A stretch of 64,000 nt of DNA from Bradyrhizobium sp. AUGA SZCCT0158 (GCF_018130065.1 NZ_JAFCME010000013.1:124001-188000); one strand, 5' to 3'; shown: positions 34,356-43,102, counted from the stretch's first letter. Numbers and translations are program-made. The notes: generated from the sequence alone by a model not told the origin.

Positions 34356-35042
34356 CTATTGGTTTGGCTCGTCAGCTCTTTCCAGGTGAGGTTTTTCATA
34401 CAAGACTGGGTTCAGCAAGGAACGATGCACCTCGATCTTTCCGTTGTAGCTGATAAATCCCAGCTTGCGAAATTTGTTCAGGAAAAAGCTCGTCCGGGAT
34501 CGGGTCGTGCCGATCATCTCCGCCAAGGTTGCTTGATTGATCGAAGCATCGATTGGCGTTGGCTTTCCAGTTTTCCCGAAATTGGCCAGCAGCAGCAGAA
34601 GGCGCGCGAGCCGTTTCTCGCTCGAATTGAATAGCTGGTCGATCAAATCTTCTTCAATGCGATTGCTCCGGGTCACCAGATAAGTCACGAATAGTTCTGA
34701 AAACTTTGGCTCCTTGCGGAGTGCCGCCAGCATCGCCTTCCGCGTTATCGAGGTGATAACGCACTCCTCCATTGACCTCGCGGTTCCAACGCGGACTGCC
34801 TGGCCATTCAAACACCCCTCGCCGAAAAACTGCGCAGTCTCCAATATGCCGACGACGGCTTCTTTGCCCTGCTCGGAAACAACGGTGACCTTGACCTTGC
34901 CCGATTGGACGTAAAAAATCCTATCAGCCTCTTCGCCCTGGGCGAAGATGATCCGGCCTTTACGGTACTTCAGTATCGTTTTGCCGGTCCCGACTTTGGC
35001 TAGAAAAGCCTGAGGATCGAACGGTCGCTTTGCTGACTTCAC
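34356..35042 (-). CDS. Crp/Fnr family transcriptional regulator
   Basis: 228 residues. The cyclic-nucleotide-binding fold (residues about 20-135) has FAQGEEADRIFYVQSGKVKV and FFGEGCLNGQAVRVGTA. The C-terminal winged helix-turn-helix has NQATLAEMIGTTRSRTSFFLNKFRKLG. No N-terminal cysteine cluster, so it is not an Fnr-type oxygen sensor. GEGCLNGQAVR in place of the Crp GExxLxxxxxRxxxxxA cAMP contacts leaves the ligand open. A 16-bp palindrome 51 bp upstream of its start suggests autoregulation. It opens the 34.3-37.4 kb cassette divergently. Confidence 0.9.
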   Translation of the reverse strand: MKSAKRPFDPQAFLAKVGTGKTILKYRKGRIIFAQGEEADRIFYVQSGKVKVTVVSEQGKEAVVGILETAQFFGEGCLNGQAVRVGTARSMEECVITSITRKAMLAALRKEPKFSELFVTYLVTRSNRIEEDLIDQLFNSSEKRLARLLLLLANFGKTGKPTPIDASINQATLAEMIGTTRSRTSFFLNKFRKLGFISYNGKIEVHRSLLNPVLYEKPHLERADEPNQ

Positions 35043-35092
35043 AAGCCCCTCCTTTGGACCAGCGATGCCTAAATATTAAAAATGGGGTGTTG

Positions 35093-35108
35093 TGGTCAAT
35101 ATTGACCA
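35093..35108. promoter_or_regulatory. Perfect palindrome TGGTCAATATTGACCA
   Basis: 16-bp dyad in the divergent gap between the Crp/Fnr gene (start 35042) and the zinc-ribbon gene (start 35202). Half-site TTGACCA differs from the Fnr TTGAT and Crp TGTGA half-sites but has the spacing expected for this protein family. Confidence 0.7.
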
Positions 35109-35201
35109 GCGGACCCGTTTTCCAGGTGAGAAAATCTCCCGGTCAGTAGCCGGTGTCCGGCAGCGTGTTGTGCACCCGCCTGATCCGAAAGGGCTGCCCG
35201 C

Positions 35202-35441
35202 ATGCCCGGCTTTCATGCGTTACCAACCGGCCCGCCGCTTAGCGTTTTAGAGCGCCCGCGCTGTCAGCACTGCCAGACCCGCACGATCCTGGCTGGCATT
35301 GCGCCCGGCCCAGCGGGATACGAACTCCGCACATTCGAGTGCCCTAAATGTGATCGCGCCCAACGAACCCTCGTGGTGAGCGATCCCATGAGCGGCGACG
35401 CGACAGGGTGGCTTAGCGGCGAGCTTAAATCCCCGGACTAG
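35202..35441 (+). CDS. Zinc-ribbon micro-protein, first of a tandem pair
   Basis: 79 residues with CQHC (about 24-27) and CPKC (about 49-52) spaced like a zinc ribbon, GPAGYELRTFECPKC between, and the end DATGWLSGELKSPD. It aligns with the next gene product across PGYE, the second Cys pair, the V-V/I-S-D/S-P stretch, GW/WF and final SP. Function unknown; cassette of regulator and kinase suggests a signalling or nucleic-acid-binding role. Confidence 0.75.
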   Translation: MPGFHALPTGPPLSVLERPRCQHCQTRTILAGIAPGPAGYELRTFECPKCDRAQRTLVVSDPMSGDATGWLSGELKSPD

Positions 35442-35469
35442 ATTTTGGCAATCGCCTGGGAGATTAAAT

Positions 35470-35700
35470 ATGAACGCTCAAATCGCCCCCTCACCACCCC
35501 GGGTCCGGTCGCGTTCACGATGCGACCGTTGCCAGGGCGCACCCACGGTGCAGCGGATCACGCCTTCGCAACCGGGGTACGAGCAATGGACGCTGCGCTG
35601 CACAAGCTGCGGCCATGTCCACCAAAGGCAAGTTATCTCCAGCCCCTCGCAATCCGACCCTCTCGCTTGGTTTGAGAGCAATTTGTACTCCCCGAAATGA
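35470..35700 (+). CDS. Zinc-ribbon micro-protein, second of a tandem pair
   Basis: 76 residues, GGGAG eight bases before the ATG. CDRC and CTSC form the ribbon; PGYEQWTLRC, RQVISSPSQSDPLAWFE and the terminal SPK match the first copy. The stop overlaps the next start as ATGA, so the three small genes are probably one operon. Paralogy with the preceding gene implies local duplication. Confidence 0.75.
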   Translation: MNAQIAPSPPRVRSRSRCDRCQGAPTVQRITPSQPGYEQWTLRCTSCGHVHQRQVISSPSQSDPLAWFESNLYSPK

Positions 35701-35900
35701 GGACCGGCATGCGTAACAGGACCAAGGTTACATTCTTGACGGCCGACCATCTGGATGAGCAGGCAGACGCGCGCGTCAGTGAGGCGACGCAATTGCCCGA
35801 AGGAGAAGCGAGACAGAATGCGCTTCGTAACGCCGCACAGTTGAGGATGTACGCCACCATGAAGCGCGCACTCACACCACAAACCGCCAAGTCGAAATAA
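35697..35900 (+). CDS. Small hypothetical protein coupled to the zinc-ribbon gene
   Basis: 67 residues, start overlapping the preceding stop. The sequence has TFLTADHLDEQADARVSEAT and a helical region GEARQNALRNAAQLRMYATM. No cysteines and no known domain. Tight coupling to the zinc-ribbon gene is the main evidence that it is real and functionally linked. Confidence 0.65.
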   Translation: MRTGMRNRTKVTFLTADHLDEQADARVSEATQLPEGEARQNALRNAAQLRMYATMKRALTPQTAKSK

Positions 35901-35980
35901 CGCGGATCAGGAGAGTCGCAGAATGTCGGATTTTGACCCGAGATGATCCAGATCCTGAATTCGGAGCGAGTCATAGCACA

Positions 35981-37426
35981 ATGAGCGATGCACCTTCCGA
36001 TGCGCTACGTTTCTTCCGGCGCAAGCCCGCGAGAACCTCCGTCGAGGTGGATGCGGTTGCGAACGCAGCCGGCGTCGTCCTTGATATGCGCGATGCGGAA
36101 CAAGCCTTCGAATTGCCCGGGCGACTGTTCGAACAATTGCCGTTTGCCGTTTATGTTTGTGACCGGGACGGTCTGGTTCTGCGGTACAATCGCCGCGCTG
36201 CCGAACTGTGGGGCCGGTCGCCCAAACTCAGCGATCCCAATGAAAGGTTTTGCGGATCCTATCGAATGTTCCGCCCCGACGGCAGTCTGCTCCCGCACCA
36301 CGAATGTCCCATGGCTGATGTGCTGCGCACCGGCATTTCCGTGCGCGAACAGGAAGTCCACATCGAGCGACCGGACGGCTCGCGCGGCATCGCGCTCGTC
36401 GACATCGAGGCAATCAAGGATAGCGGTGGAAACGTTGTCGGCGCCGTCAACTGCTTTCAGGATGTAACGGAGCGCAAACGTAGTGAGGAGACCGCGCTAC
36501 GGCTCGCCGCCATCATCGAATCCAGCGACGATGCAATCGTCAGCAAGGACCTCGATGGCATCATCACGAGTTGGAACGGCGGGGCGGAGCGAATTTTCGG
36601 CTACCTCGCCGAGGAAATAATAGGCAAGCCGATTACGCTTCTGATTCCGCCCGATCATCAAAAAGAGGAAGAAACGATCATGGGACGAATTCGGCGCGGC
36701 CAGCGCGTCGAACACTACCAAACCGTTCGGCAGCGCAAGCATGGGAGTTTGATTGACGTTTCGCTGACCATCTCACCGGTCAGAAACACCCAAGGCAAGG
36801 TCATCGGCGCATCGAAAATCGCTCGCGACATAACCGAGCACAAGCGCAGCGAAGCTCAGATGGTCAATCTCGCGCGTGAGGCCGAGCATCGAACAAAGAA
36901 CATCCTGGCCACTGTGCTGGCGACGGTGCGTCTTTCCAATTCCGATACGTCTGATGATCTGAAGCATCTGATCGAAGGGCGTATCGACGCCCTCGCAAAG
37001 GTCCATACGCTGTTCGTGGAATCCCGCTGGGCGGGAGCCGAGCTTCACCGTCTGGCCACGCAGGAACTCATGGCTTACAGCGGGGGACAAAAGGCGCGCG
37101 TGCGAATTGAGGGACCAACCGTTATGCTGGAGCCGAGTACGGCTCAAACGGCTGCAATTTCCTTGCACGAGTTGGCGACCAACGCGGCAAAATACGGATC
37201 GCTGTCAGCAGCGGGGGGGCACGTTGAAATCTCATGGTCCGTTTCAGCAGGCGGAAGGCTCAGCTTGCGCTGGATCGAGTCGGGTGGGCCGACCGCCACG
37301 CCGCCCACGCACCGCGGGTTCGGCACACGCATTATGGAAAACATGATTGGCCAACTCAGGGGTGAAGTACGTTTTGATTGGCGCGACCAAGGGCTTACGT
37401 GCGAAATCGTCTTGCTGCTTGCATAG
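35981..37426 (+). CDS. PAS-PAS-HWE sensor histidine kinase
   Basis: About 481 residues. PAS 1 (about 45-165: LPFAVYVCDRDGLVLRYNRR), PAS 2 with PAC (about 175-295: IIESSDDAIVSKDLDGIITS, ISPVRNTQGKVIGASKIARD), then the HWE kinase: phospho-acceptor His in REAEHRTKNILATV and ATP-binding HELATNAAKYGSLS and GFGTRIMENM. HWE kinases are typical of alphaproteobacterial stress and light responses. No membrane segment. No receiver gene adjoins. The start is uncertain: an ATG at 35923 has a much better ribosome site but leads to a stop after seven codons (see findings). Confidence 0.9.
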   Translation: MSDAPSDALRFFRRKPARTSVEVDAVANAAGVVLDMRDAEQAFELPGRLFEQLPFAVYVCDRDGLVLRYNRRAAELWGRSPKLSDPNERFCGSYRMFRPDGSLLPHHECPMADVLRTGISVREQEVHIERPDGSRGIALVDIEAIKDSGGNVVGAVNCFQDVTERKRSEETALRLAAIIESSDDAIVSKDLDGIITSWNGGAERIFGYLAEEIIGKPITLLIPPDHQKEEETIMGRIRRGQRVEHYQTVRQRKHGSLIDVSLTISPVRNTQGKVIGASKIARDITEHKRSEAQMVNLAREAEHRTKNILATVLATVRLSNSDTSDDLKHLIEGRIDALAKVHTLFVESRWAGAELHRLATQELMAYSGGQKARVRIEGPTVMLEPSTAQTAAISLHELATNAAKYGSLSAAGGHVEISWSVSAGGRLSLRWIESGGPTATPPTHRGFGTRIMENMIGQLRGEVRFDWRDQGLTCEIVLLLA

Positions 37427-37433
37427 CGCGTAA

Positions 37434-37462
37434 GGCGGATTGAGCCGAAGGCGTAATCCGCC
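37434..37462. repeat. Hairpin repeat, right copy bounding the sensor cassette
   Basis: Same 29-bp sequence as 34320-34348. It lies seven bases past the TAG stop of the histidine kinase. Confidence 0.9.
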
Positions 37463-37481
37463 ATCTTGGGTTGATTGTGGC

Positions 37482-38495
37482 CTAGGGGCCGTTGCCGGCA
37501 ACTTCGTTTATCGCCGCCATCACCTCGCCCGTCGCTGTCTGGTGAATCATGTGGCCGGTTCGAGGAACGCGGTGAAACGCGCTCTGCGAAACGTCGGAAT
37601 GCAACCGGGCCGATTGCTTGTCGATGTCGATCAGCCGGTCGTTTTCGCCGGCGATGATGACGACAGGCATTTTGAGCTCGGCATACTTGTCCTCGAAATG
37701 GAAGGCATCGGGAATCATGAGCGCCGACTCGGCGGCCGAAGCGCGGATCTGCGAAGGACGAAGCGCCATCTCCTTCGGGAACCGCCGGAACTTGGCAGGC
37801 GCCGACTTGGGTCCGAAGATCTTCGCCATCATGAGCGGCCACATCAACCTGCTGATCATGGGCGACAGCGTGTGGCCCATGATATCGCCCACAACGGGGA
37901 CAGCCGGGGCGGACAGGGCCACGACGTCGGGACGCAGGGTGGGATAGTAGTAGCCCGAGGCGAGAACCAAGCCGCGCACCATGTCGGGAAACTTGAGAGC
38001 CAGGGCGACCGCCACCGATGCGCCCCAGGAGTGCCCGAGTAAGATCGCCTGTGAAACGCCGAGCCGCTTCAGCGCGCGCTCGATCAATTGAGCCTGGGCA
38101 TCGGGCGTCCACACGACATTGCGCGGTCGGCTGCTATGGCCGAACCCGGGACGGTCGATGATAATGACCCTGTAGCTCTCGGCGGCTAGGTCGACTAGCC
38201 CACTGGATTCGAAATCCTGGATCATGCTGCCGTTGCCATGCAGAAGCACCAGCGGCTCACCCGAGCCTCTTTCCACGTAGTGCAGACGGACACCGTCCAC
38301 ATCAAGGAACCGGCCCGCTGGCGGATTGTCGTGCTCGGCCTTTTTCGCGAGATGACGGTTCAGAAGTGCCGTCGCTGCCAGCGCTCCTGCTGCGACTACT
38401 GCGGCGACCGCATAGGAATGGCCCGCTGCAACGTTCCGGTTTCGCCTGACGGAGGTCGGAAGCCGGCTTAATCGGTTCATCGGGGTCATGCTCAC
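37482..38495 (-). CDS. Membrane-anchored alpha/beta hydrolase
   Basis: 337 residues. An N-terminal hydrophobic segment (YAVAAVVAAGALAATALLN, about 28-46) anchors or exports it. Hydrolase motifs: LVLLHGNGSMIQDFE, IDRPGFGHSSRP, nucleophile LLGHSWGAS with Ser, acid in IAGENDRLI, His in RTGHMIHQT. It resembles C-C bond or ester hydrolases of the meta-cleavage type, but substrate is unknown. It ends 20 bp from the right hairpin repeat. Confidence 0.88.
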   Translation of the reverse strand: MSMTPMNRLSRLPTSVRRNRNVAAGHSYAVAAVVAAGALAATALLNRHLAKKAEHDNPPAGRFLDVDGVRLHYVERGSGEPLVLLHGNGSMIQDFESSGLVDLAAESYRVIIIDRPGFGHSSRPRNVVWTPDAQAQLIERALKRLGVSQAILLGHSWGASVAVALALKFPDMVRGLVLASGYYYPTLRPDVVALSAPAVPVVGDIMGHTLSPMISRLMWPLMMAKIFGPKSAPAKFRRFPKEMALRPSQIRASAAESALMIPDAFHFEDKYAELKMPVVIIAGENDRLIDIDKQSARLHSDVSQSAFHRVPRTGHMIHQTATGEVMAAINEVAGNGP

Positions 38496-39239
38496 ACCAT
38501 GGGTGCCTGCACGAAACGTCGGCTACCCGACAAATGTTGCAGTGTGCGTTAAACCGCCCGCAGCACGGATCGTTCCTCAACCGCTTGAGAAGTCGCGGCT
38601 TCAGGCCCATATGCAGCCGACCGGTAAGATCAACCATGTAACCCAGTGCAATCAACCGGGAGCCATGTGCGGCGGGCATAGTCGGCGCAGAGCTACAGCC
38701 GCGTTACCGACCGTAAGCAGGAGGCAACTCTTCACGGGTGAGCGGTGTTGCTTCTAATGCCATGGTTTGAGTATGGACGGCTTCACCGATCCCGCACGAT
38801 CAATTTTGCTCTGATCGCCGAACAAAGGCCGCCACAGTTGGCCCGGCGTCCTTCATCGGTAGGTTCATAAAGCGGACGTCCGCTGATTGCTCGGTTCTAT
38901 GAGTTCAACCCGCATCACTGCGAGCTGCGTCGCCTTGCTTGCAAGCGCAATCTTGCGGCCGGCGTGCGACAAATCAACCCGACGGGCAAATCACTTCCGA
39001 TTTACGGAAATAATGTCAAGTCTGAAATTTACGAAAATCAAAAATATTTCTCTTTCCTTCGACCCAAATCACCGGCACATTCTCACCCATCCCGTCCCAC
39101 TCAGAGGGGCGTCGGCCGTCGTCACGACGAGGGGCGGGTTGCGGTGGACGTGACAGTTGCGATTGACGGTCGCGGCTGAAGCGTACGGCGAAAGCGTGTG
39201 GTCCTGGCGCCCGTAACGGCGTCAAGTCCTTTGGGAGCC

Positions 39240-39490
39240 AACGATTCCGAGGGGCGACGGTGGCAATAGAGGCCGTCTCACCGGGGAGAGCGCGTTATAA
39301 GCCGTAAAGCCATTGCGCAGGGAATGTCGGATGTTCTCCGCTGCCCTGTATGCTCGTGTGCAGCCTACTTAGCACAATTCGCACACGAGACCGCGGGTGC
39401 AGCGCGCATCCGGCATTCCCTGCGCCCTCTGTTTTGAGAGGGCGGGAAGTTTCTGGCAAACCTCGGGCGCAATGCGTCGCGGGAATGCAA
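39240..39490. repeat. Long dispersed rhizobial repeat
   Basis: Contains GGCAATAGAGGCCGTCTCAC, GCCGTAAAGCCATTGCGCAG, CACACGAGACCGCGGGTGCA and GCATTCCCTGCGCCCTCTG, with internal complementarity (CAGGGAATG...CATTCCCTG). I recognise this text from memory as highly repeated in Bradyrhizobium and relatives. It may extend left to about 39010. Confidence 0.6.
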
Positions 39491-39502
39491 ACACACATTC
39501 AG

Positions 39503-39608
39503 TTGTCATCGCCCGGCTTGACCGGGCGACCCAGTATTCCAGAGGTGCCGATGATAGAACCGAAAAGCCGCGGCGTACTGGGTCCCCCGCTTTCGCGGAG
39601 GACGACAG
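39503..39608. repeat. Palindromic repeat pair (ACTGGGTC family)
   Basis: GTTGTCATCGCCCGGCTTGA and CCGGGCGACCCAGTATTCC face TACTGGGTCCCCCGCTTTCG further right, forming an imperfect inverted repeat of about 105 bp. The same family occurs at 56181-56277. Confidence 0.75.
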
Positions 39609-39634
39609 CATTGTGTGGAGTCGCACTATCATCC

Positions 39635-39707
39635 CGTCATTGCGAGCGAAGCAATCCATGCCTCAGCGAGTGGATAGGTGGATTGCTTCGCTGCGCTCGC
39701 AATGACG
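39635..39707. repeat. Inverted repeat CGTCATTGCGAG / CTCGCAATGACG
   Basis: Arms CGTCATTGCGAGCGAAGCAA and TTGCTTCGCTGCGCTCGCAA enclose a short centre. The same family recurs at 63677-63764. Confidence 0.85.
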
Positions 39708-39908
39708 CGGATAGGGCGCGGCGCACTTGGATGCCTGACCGCTCGGCGCGTCTCTCAACTGTCATAGTCTCTAACGCGCACTAACCATCGCACAACTTAA
39801 AACTGTCATAATCGCCGGATCGGTGCATCGCTTCCGCAATTTTTACACGGCATTAAACCCGACGGCATTGGGATGCGACGGGGTGAATTTTGGCGAGCGG
39901 GGGCGGTC

Positions 39909-42395
39909 ATGGTTGCGACCAACAAAAAGAAGTCGGCGGGAAAGCCCGGGAAATTCAACACCGAGATGTTCGACGACGTTCCGGTGCTGCAGCGCAAATG
40001 GCAGGCCGCGTTGCGGCCGGGCGAAGCACTGCCGCGATATGAAGATGTCATGCTCGGCAGTCTCGGCCGGCTGGCAGATCACATCGTCTTGCTCAGGAAA
40101 GATGACGACGCGCTCGGTTTGTCGCGCAGCGGCCGCTACATTCAGCAATGGCTCAACGACGACCGCTGGGACATTCCGTTGAGCGACTTGCCGCCGGATT
40201 GCGCGACCGCGCTCGGCGAAGCGGCGTCGAGTGCGCTTCAAAATGGCCGTCCGTATCTCGCGTCGGCACATTGCGTGCGCGACGGGCTGGTGCGGACCTA
40301 TGACGTGCTGGCGTTGCCGACCTCGTCGCGCTGGGGCGGCACGCTGGTCGGGGCCTATGTCAACGAACGTGACGCCCGGTACAATCTGCTGGATACGATC
40401 TTCTCCGCGACCGACCAGGGCGTGCTGTCGCTGGCAGCCATTCGCGATGCCGCCGGCCAGCCGGCCGACTTCCAGATCGTCCATCTCAATCAGGGCGCGG
40501 CCCGGCTGCTCGAGCAGCCGCTGGCCGCGCTGTTGTGGCATAGGCTCGGCGCCGGTGGAAACCTGTTATGCGCGCCTGACGTGATCCGCCAGTTGCGCGA
40601 CATCGTCAGTCACGGCAACGGCGGCCAGATCGAGATCGACCGCGACGATCGCAGCCTGCGACTGGGCGTCACGGCGTTCGGCGACATGCTCTCGCTGACG
40701 CTCTCCGACGTGACGGCGCTCAAGCGAAGCGAGGTCTCGTTCCGTCTCTTGTTCGACAACAATCCGATGCCGATGTGGGTATTCGACGCCGAGACGACCC
40801 GGTTCATCAGCGTCAATGACGCGGCCGTGCAGCATTACGGCTATAGCCGTGAAACGTTCCTGCAAATGCAGCTGCGCCAGATCTGGCCGCAGGACGAATG
40901 GGCCACCCACAGCCAGGCGCTGCAGCAGGTCGGCGATGTCTACGATTCAGGCCGCGACTGGCGGCATCTCAAGGCCGACGGCAGCGAAATCCATGTTCTG
41001 ACATTCGGACGGCGGGTCGCATTCGACGGCCGCGACGGCTATCTGGTCGCCGTGGTGGACATCACCGAGCGCCGCAAGGCGGAGGCGCGGATCGCCCACA
41101 TGGCGCATCATGACGGCCTGACCAATCTGTCCAACCGGGATTTCTTCCAGGATCGCCTTCGCCTCGCACTGGAGCGGAGCCAGCCCGCGGGCAAGCGGGT
41201 GGCGGTGCTGTGCGTCGATCTCGACCTGTTCAAGAACGTCAACGACAGTTTTGGCCATCCGATCGGCGACCGCCTGCTGAAGGCGGTGGCCGAGCGGCTG
41301 CGGTCCGAGGTGCGCGGCGACAATTTCGTCGCCCGGCTTGGCGGCGACGAGTTCGTCATCGTGCTGCCTTCAGACGTCTCGCCGAACGAGGCCAGCGATT
41401 TTGCCGACCGGCTGATCGGCGTGCTGAGTGCCGGCTATGATATCGACGGGATCGAGGTCATCGTCGGCGCCAGCATCGGCATTGCGCTATCACCCGGTGA
41501 TGGGGCGAGCTGCGAGGAATTGATGCGCAACGCCGACATGGCGCTGTACCGGGCCAAGTCCGACGGCGGCGGCGTTCACCGTTTCTTCGAGCGCGAGATG
41601 AACCAGCAGGCGCAGAAGCGCCGCGACATGGAGCGCGACCTGCGGCGGGCCTTTGCCCATGGCGAGTTCGAACTGAATTACCAGCCGCTGGTGGACATCG
41701 CCGCCAATCGGATCAGCGGCTTTGAATCGCTGCTGCGCTGGCGCCATCCGGACAAGGGCATGGTCTCCCCGGCCGAGTTCATTCCGGTCGCCGAGGACAT
41801 CGGCTTGATCGTGGCTTTGGGCGAATGGGTGTTGCGGGAGGCGTGTTCGGAGGCGATGAACTGGCCGGCGGATATCAAGGTCGCCGTCAACCTGTCGCCG
41901 GTGCAGTTCCGCAGCCGCCATCTGGTTCAGGCGGTGATTTCGGCGCTGGCGCATTCCGGACTGTCGCCGCGGCGGCTCGAGCTCGAAATCACCGAGTCGG
42001 TGTTCCTCGCCGAGACCGAAGCCAATCTGGCGATCCTGCACCAGCTGCGCGAACTCGGCGTCAGCATCTCGATGGACGATTTCGGCACCGGCTATTCCAG
42101 CCTGAGCTATTTGCGGAGCTTTCCGTTCGACAAGATCAAGATCGACCGCTCCTTCGTGAAGGATTTGGCGCAGCGGTCCGACTGCGTCGCGATCGTGCGG
42201 GCGATCTCGGGCCTTGGCCGCAGCCTCAACATCACCACGACTGCCGAAGGCGTCGAGACCACCGACCAGCTCGACTGGCTGCGCGCCGAAGGCTGCAACG
42301 AGGTGCAGGGCTTTTTGTTCAGCGCGGCGAGACCGGCCTCCGAGGTTGCAGCGCTGTTATCCGGATTCGGTCGGCGGGCCTCGAAGGCGGCGTGA
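39909..42395 (+). CDS. PAS-GGDEF-EAL protein (diguanylate cyclase/phosphodiesterase)
   Basis: 828 residues from the ATG at 39909, which has a GGGGG run eight bases upstream. An N-terminal region with a PAS_5-like look (about 20-160: RYEDVMLGSLGRLADHIVLL), a further sensory stretch, a PAS domain with PAC (about 275-395: LLFDNNPMPMWVFDAE), GGDEF domain with intact GGDEF at 478-482, then an EAL domain where the signature is ESL (E606) and the loop-6 motif DDFGTGYSSLSYL is intact. The cyclase site looks active; the phosphodiesterase retains most metal ligands. It should make and/or break c-di-GMP; the PilZ protein at 25554 is a possible effector. Confidence 0.94.
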   Translation: MVATNKKKSAGKPGKFNTEMFDDVPVLQRKWQAALRPGEALPRYEDVMLGSLGRLADHIVLLRKDDDALGLSRSGRYIQQWLNDDRWDIPLSDLPPDCATALGEAASSALQNGRPYLASAHCVRDGLVRTYDVLALPTSSRWGGTLVGAYVNERDARYNLLDTIFSATDQGVLSLAAIRDAAGQPADFQIVHLNQGAARLLEQPLAALLWHRLGAGGNLLCAPDVIRQLRDIVSHGNGGQIEIDRDDRSLRLGVTAFGDMLSLTLSDVTALKRSEVSFRLLFDNNPMPMWVFDAETTRFISVNDAAVQHYGYSRETFLQMQLRQIWPQDEWATHSQALQQVGDVYDSGRDWRHLKADGSEIHVLTFGRRVAFDGRDGYLVAVVDITERRKAEARIAHMAHHDGLTNLSNRDFFQDRLRLALERSQPAGKRVAVLCVDLDLFKNVNDSFGHPIGDRLLKAVAERLRSEVRGDNFVARLGGDEFVIVLPSDVSPNEASDFADRLIGVLSAGYDIDGIEVIVGASIGIALSPGDGASCEELMRNADMALYRAKSDGGGVHRFFEREMNQQAQKRRDMERDLRRAFAHGEFELNYQPLVDIAANRISGFESLLRWRHPDKGMVSPAEFIPVAEDIGLIVALGEWVLREACSEAMNWPADIKVAVNLSPVQFRSRHLVQAVISALAHSGLSPRRLELEITESVFLAETEANLAILHQLRELGVSISMDDFGTGYSSLSYLRSFPFDKIKIDRSFVKDLAQRSDCVAIVRAISGLGRSLNITTTAEGVETTDQLDWLRAEGCNEVQGFLFSAARPASEVAALLSGFGRRASKAA

Positions 42396-42399
42396 GCGA

Positions 42400-42963
42400 T
42401 CAGAACCGCGTCACGATATCCGACAGTGCCGGGCGAGGGCGGTCCTCGGCGGGCTTTGACGGCGTACCGATATGGATGAAGCCGGCAAGCTTCTCGTCCG
42501 GCTTCACGCCGAGCCCTTCGAGCACGTCGCGGTCGAATGCGAACCAGCCGGTCAGCCAGTTGGCGCCGTAGCCGAGCGCGGTGGCCGCAGTGACGATGTT
42601 CATGGCGCTGGCGCCGGCCGACAATTCCTGCTCCCACGCCGGCACCTTGGGGTGCGGTTTGACAAAACTCACCACCGCGATGACCAGCGGCGCATCCATC
42701 AGCCGGCGCTTCTCCATTTCGACATCGGCCGCCGGTGCGCCCGGATTCTTCCGCGCGAACACGGCTGCGATGACGTCGCCGGCGCGGGCGCGGGCATCGC
42801 CTTCGAACACGATGAAGCGCCACGGCGTCAGCTTGCCGTGATCCGGCACGCGCGAACCGATAGTCAGGATGGTCTCGAGTTCGGCGGCCGAAGGGCCGGG
42901 GCCGCTCATCTCGCGCGGTTTGACGGAACGGCGGAGTTTCAGAAGTTCAAGGGCGTCGGGCAC
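42400..42963 (-). CDS. Nitroreductase family protein (YdjA-like)
   Basis: 187 residues. FMN-binding pattern: LLKLRRSVKPREM at the start with the two Arg, TIGSRVPDHGKLTPWRFIV, LSAGASAMNIVTAATALGYGANW and FIHIGTPSKPAEDRPRP. Short single-module nitroreductases of this type bind FMN and use NAD(P)H. Physiological substrate unknown. It converges on the GGDEF-EAL gene with a four-base gap. Confidence 0.9.
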   Translation of the reverse strand: MPDALELLKLRRSVKPREMSGPGPSAAELETILTIGSRVPDHGKLTPWRFIVFEGDARARAGDVIAAVFARKNPGAPAADVEMEKRRLMDAPLVIAVVSFVKPHPKVPAWEQELSAGASAMNIVTAATALGYGANWLTGWFAFDRDVLEGLGVKPDEKLAGFIHIGTPSKPAEDRPRPALSDIVTRF

Positions 42964-43102
42964 GATGAGGCTTTCGTTGCAAGAGTTGGCGACCGGATAT
43001 CACGTAGATAGGAAGCCGACGAGGCTGGTGAAGGCCTTTTTAGACCGATTGTGATCAGAATGGCGAGGATGACCGGCCGGACGGCTCGCGATAAAAGTCT
43101 TG

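Larger units (their letters stand above)
38496..39908. other. 1.4-kb non-coding repeat island
   Basis: No convincing gene on either strand; apparent frames are short, lack ribosome sites and have arginine-rich shadow composition. 38496-39000 shows nothing I can name. From about 39010 it consists of dispersed repeats, listed separately. Promoter signals for the GGDEF-EAL gene must lie near 39780-39900. Confidence 0.7.

Noticed and set aside
38887..39153. 88-codon frame in the repeat island
   Set aside because: No ribosome site, no domain, and it runs into dispersed repeat sequence.
39635..39707. Short repeats considered as a CRISPR array
   Set aside because: The repeats are inverted pairs of dispersed elements, not regularly spaced direct repeats, and no cas genes are present.
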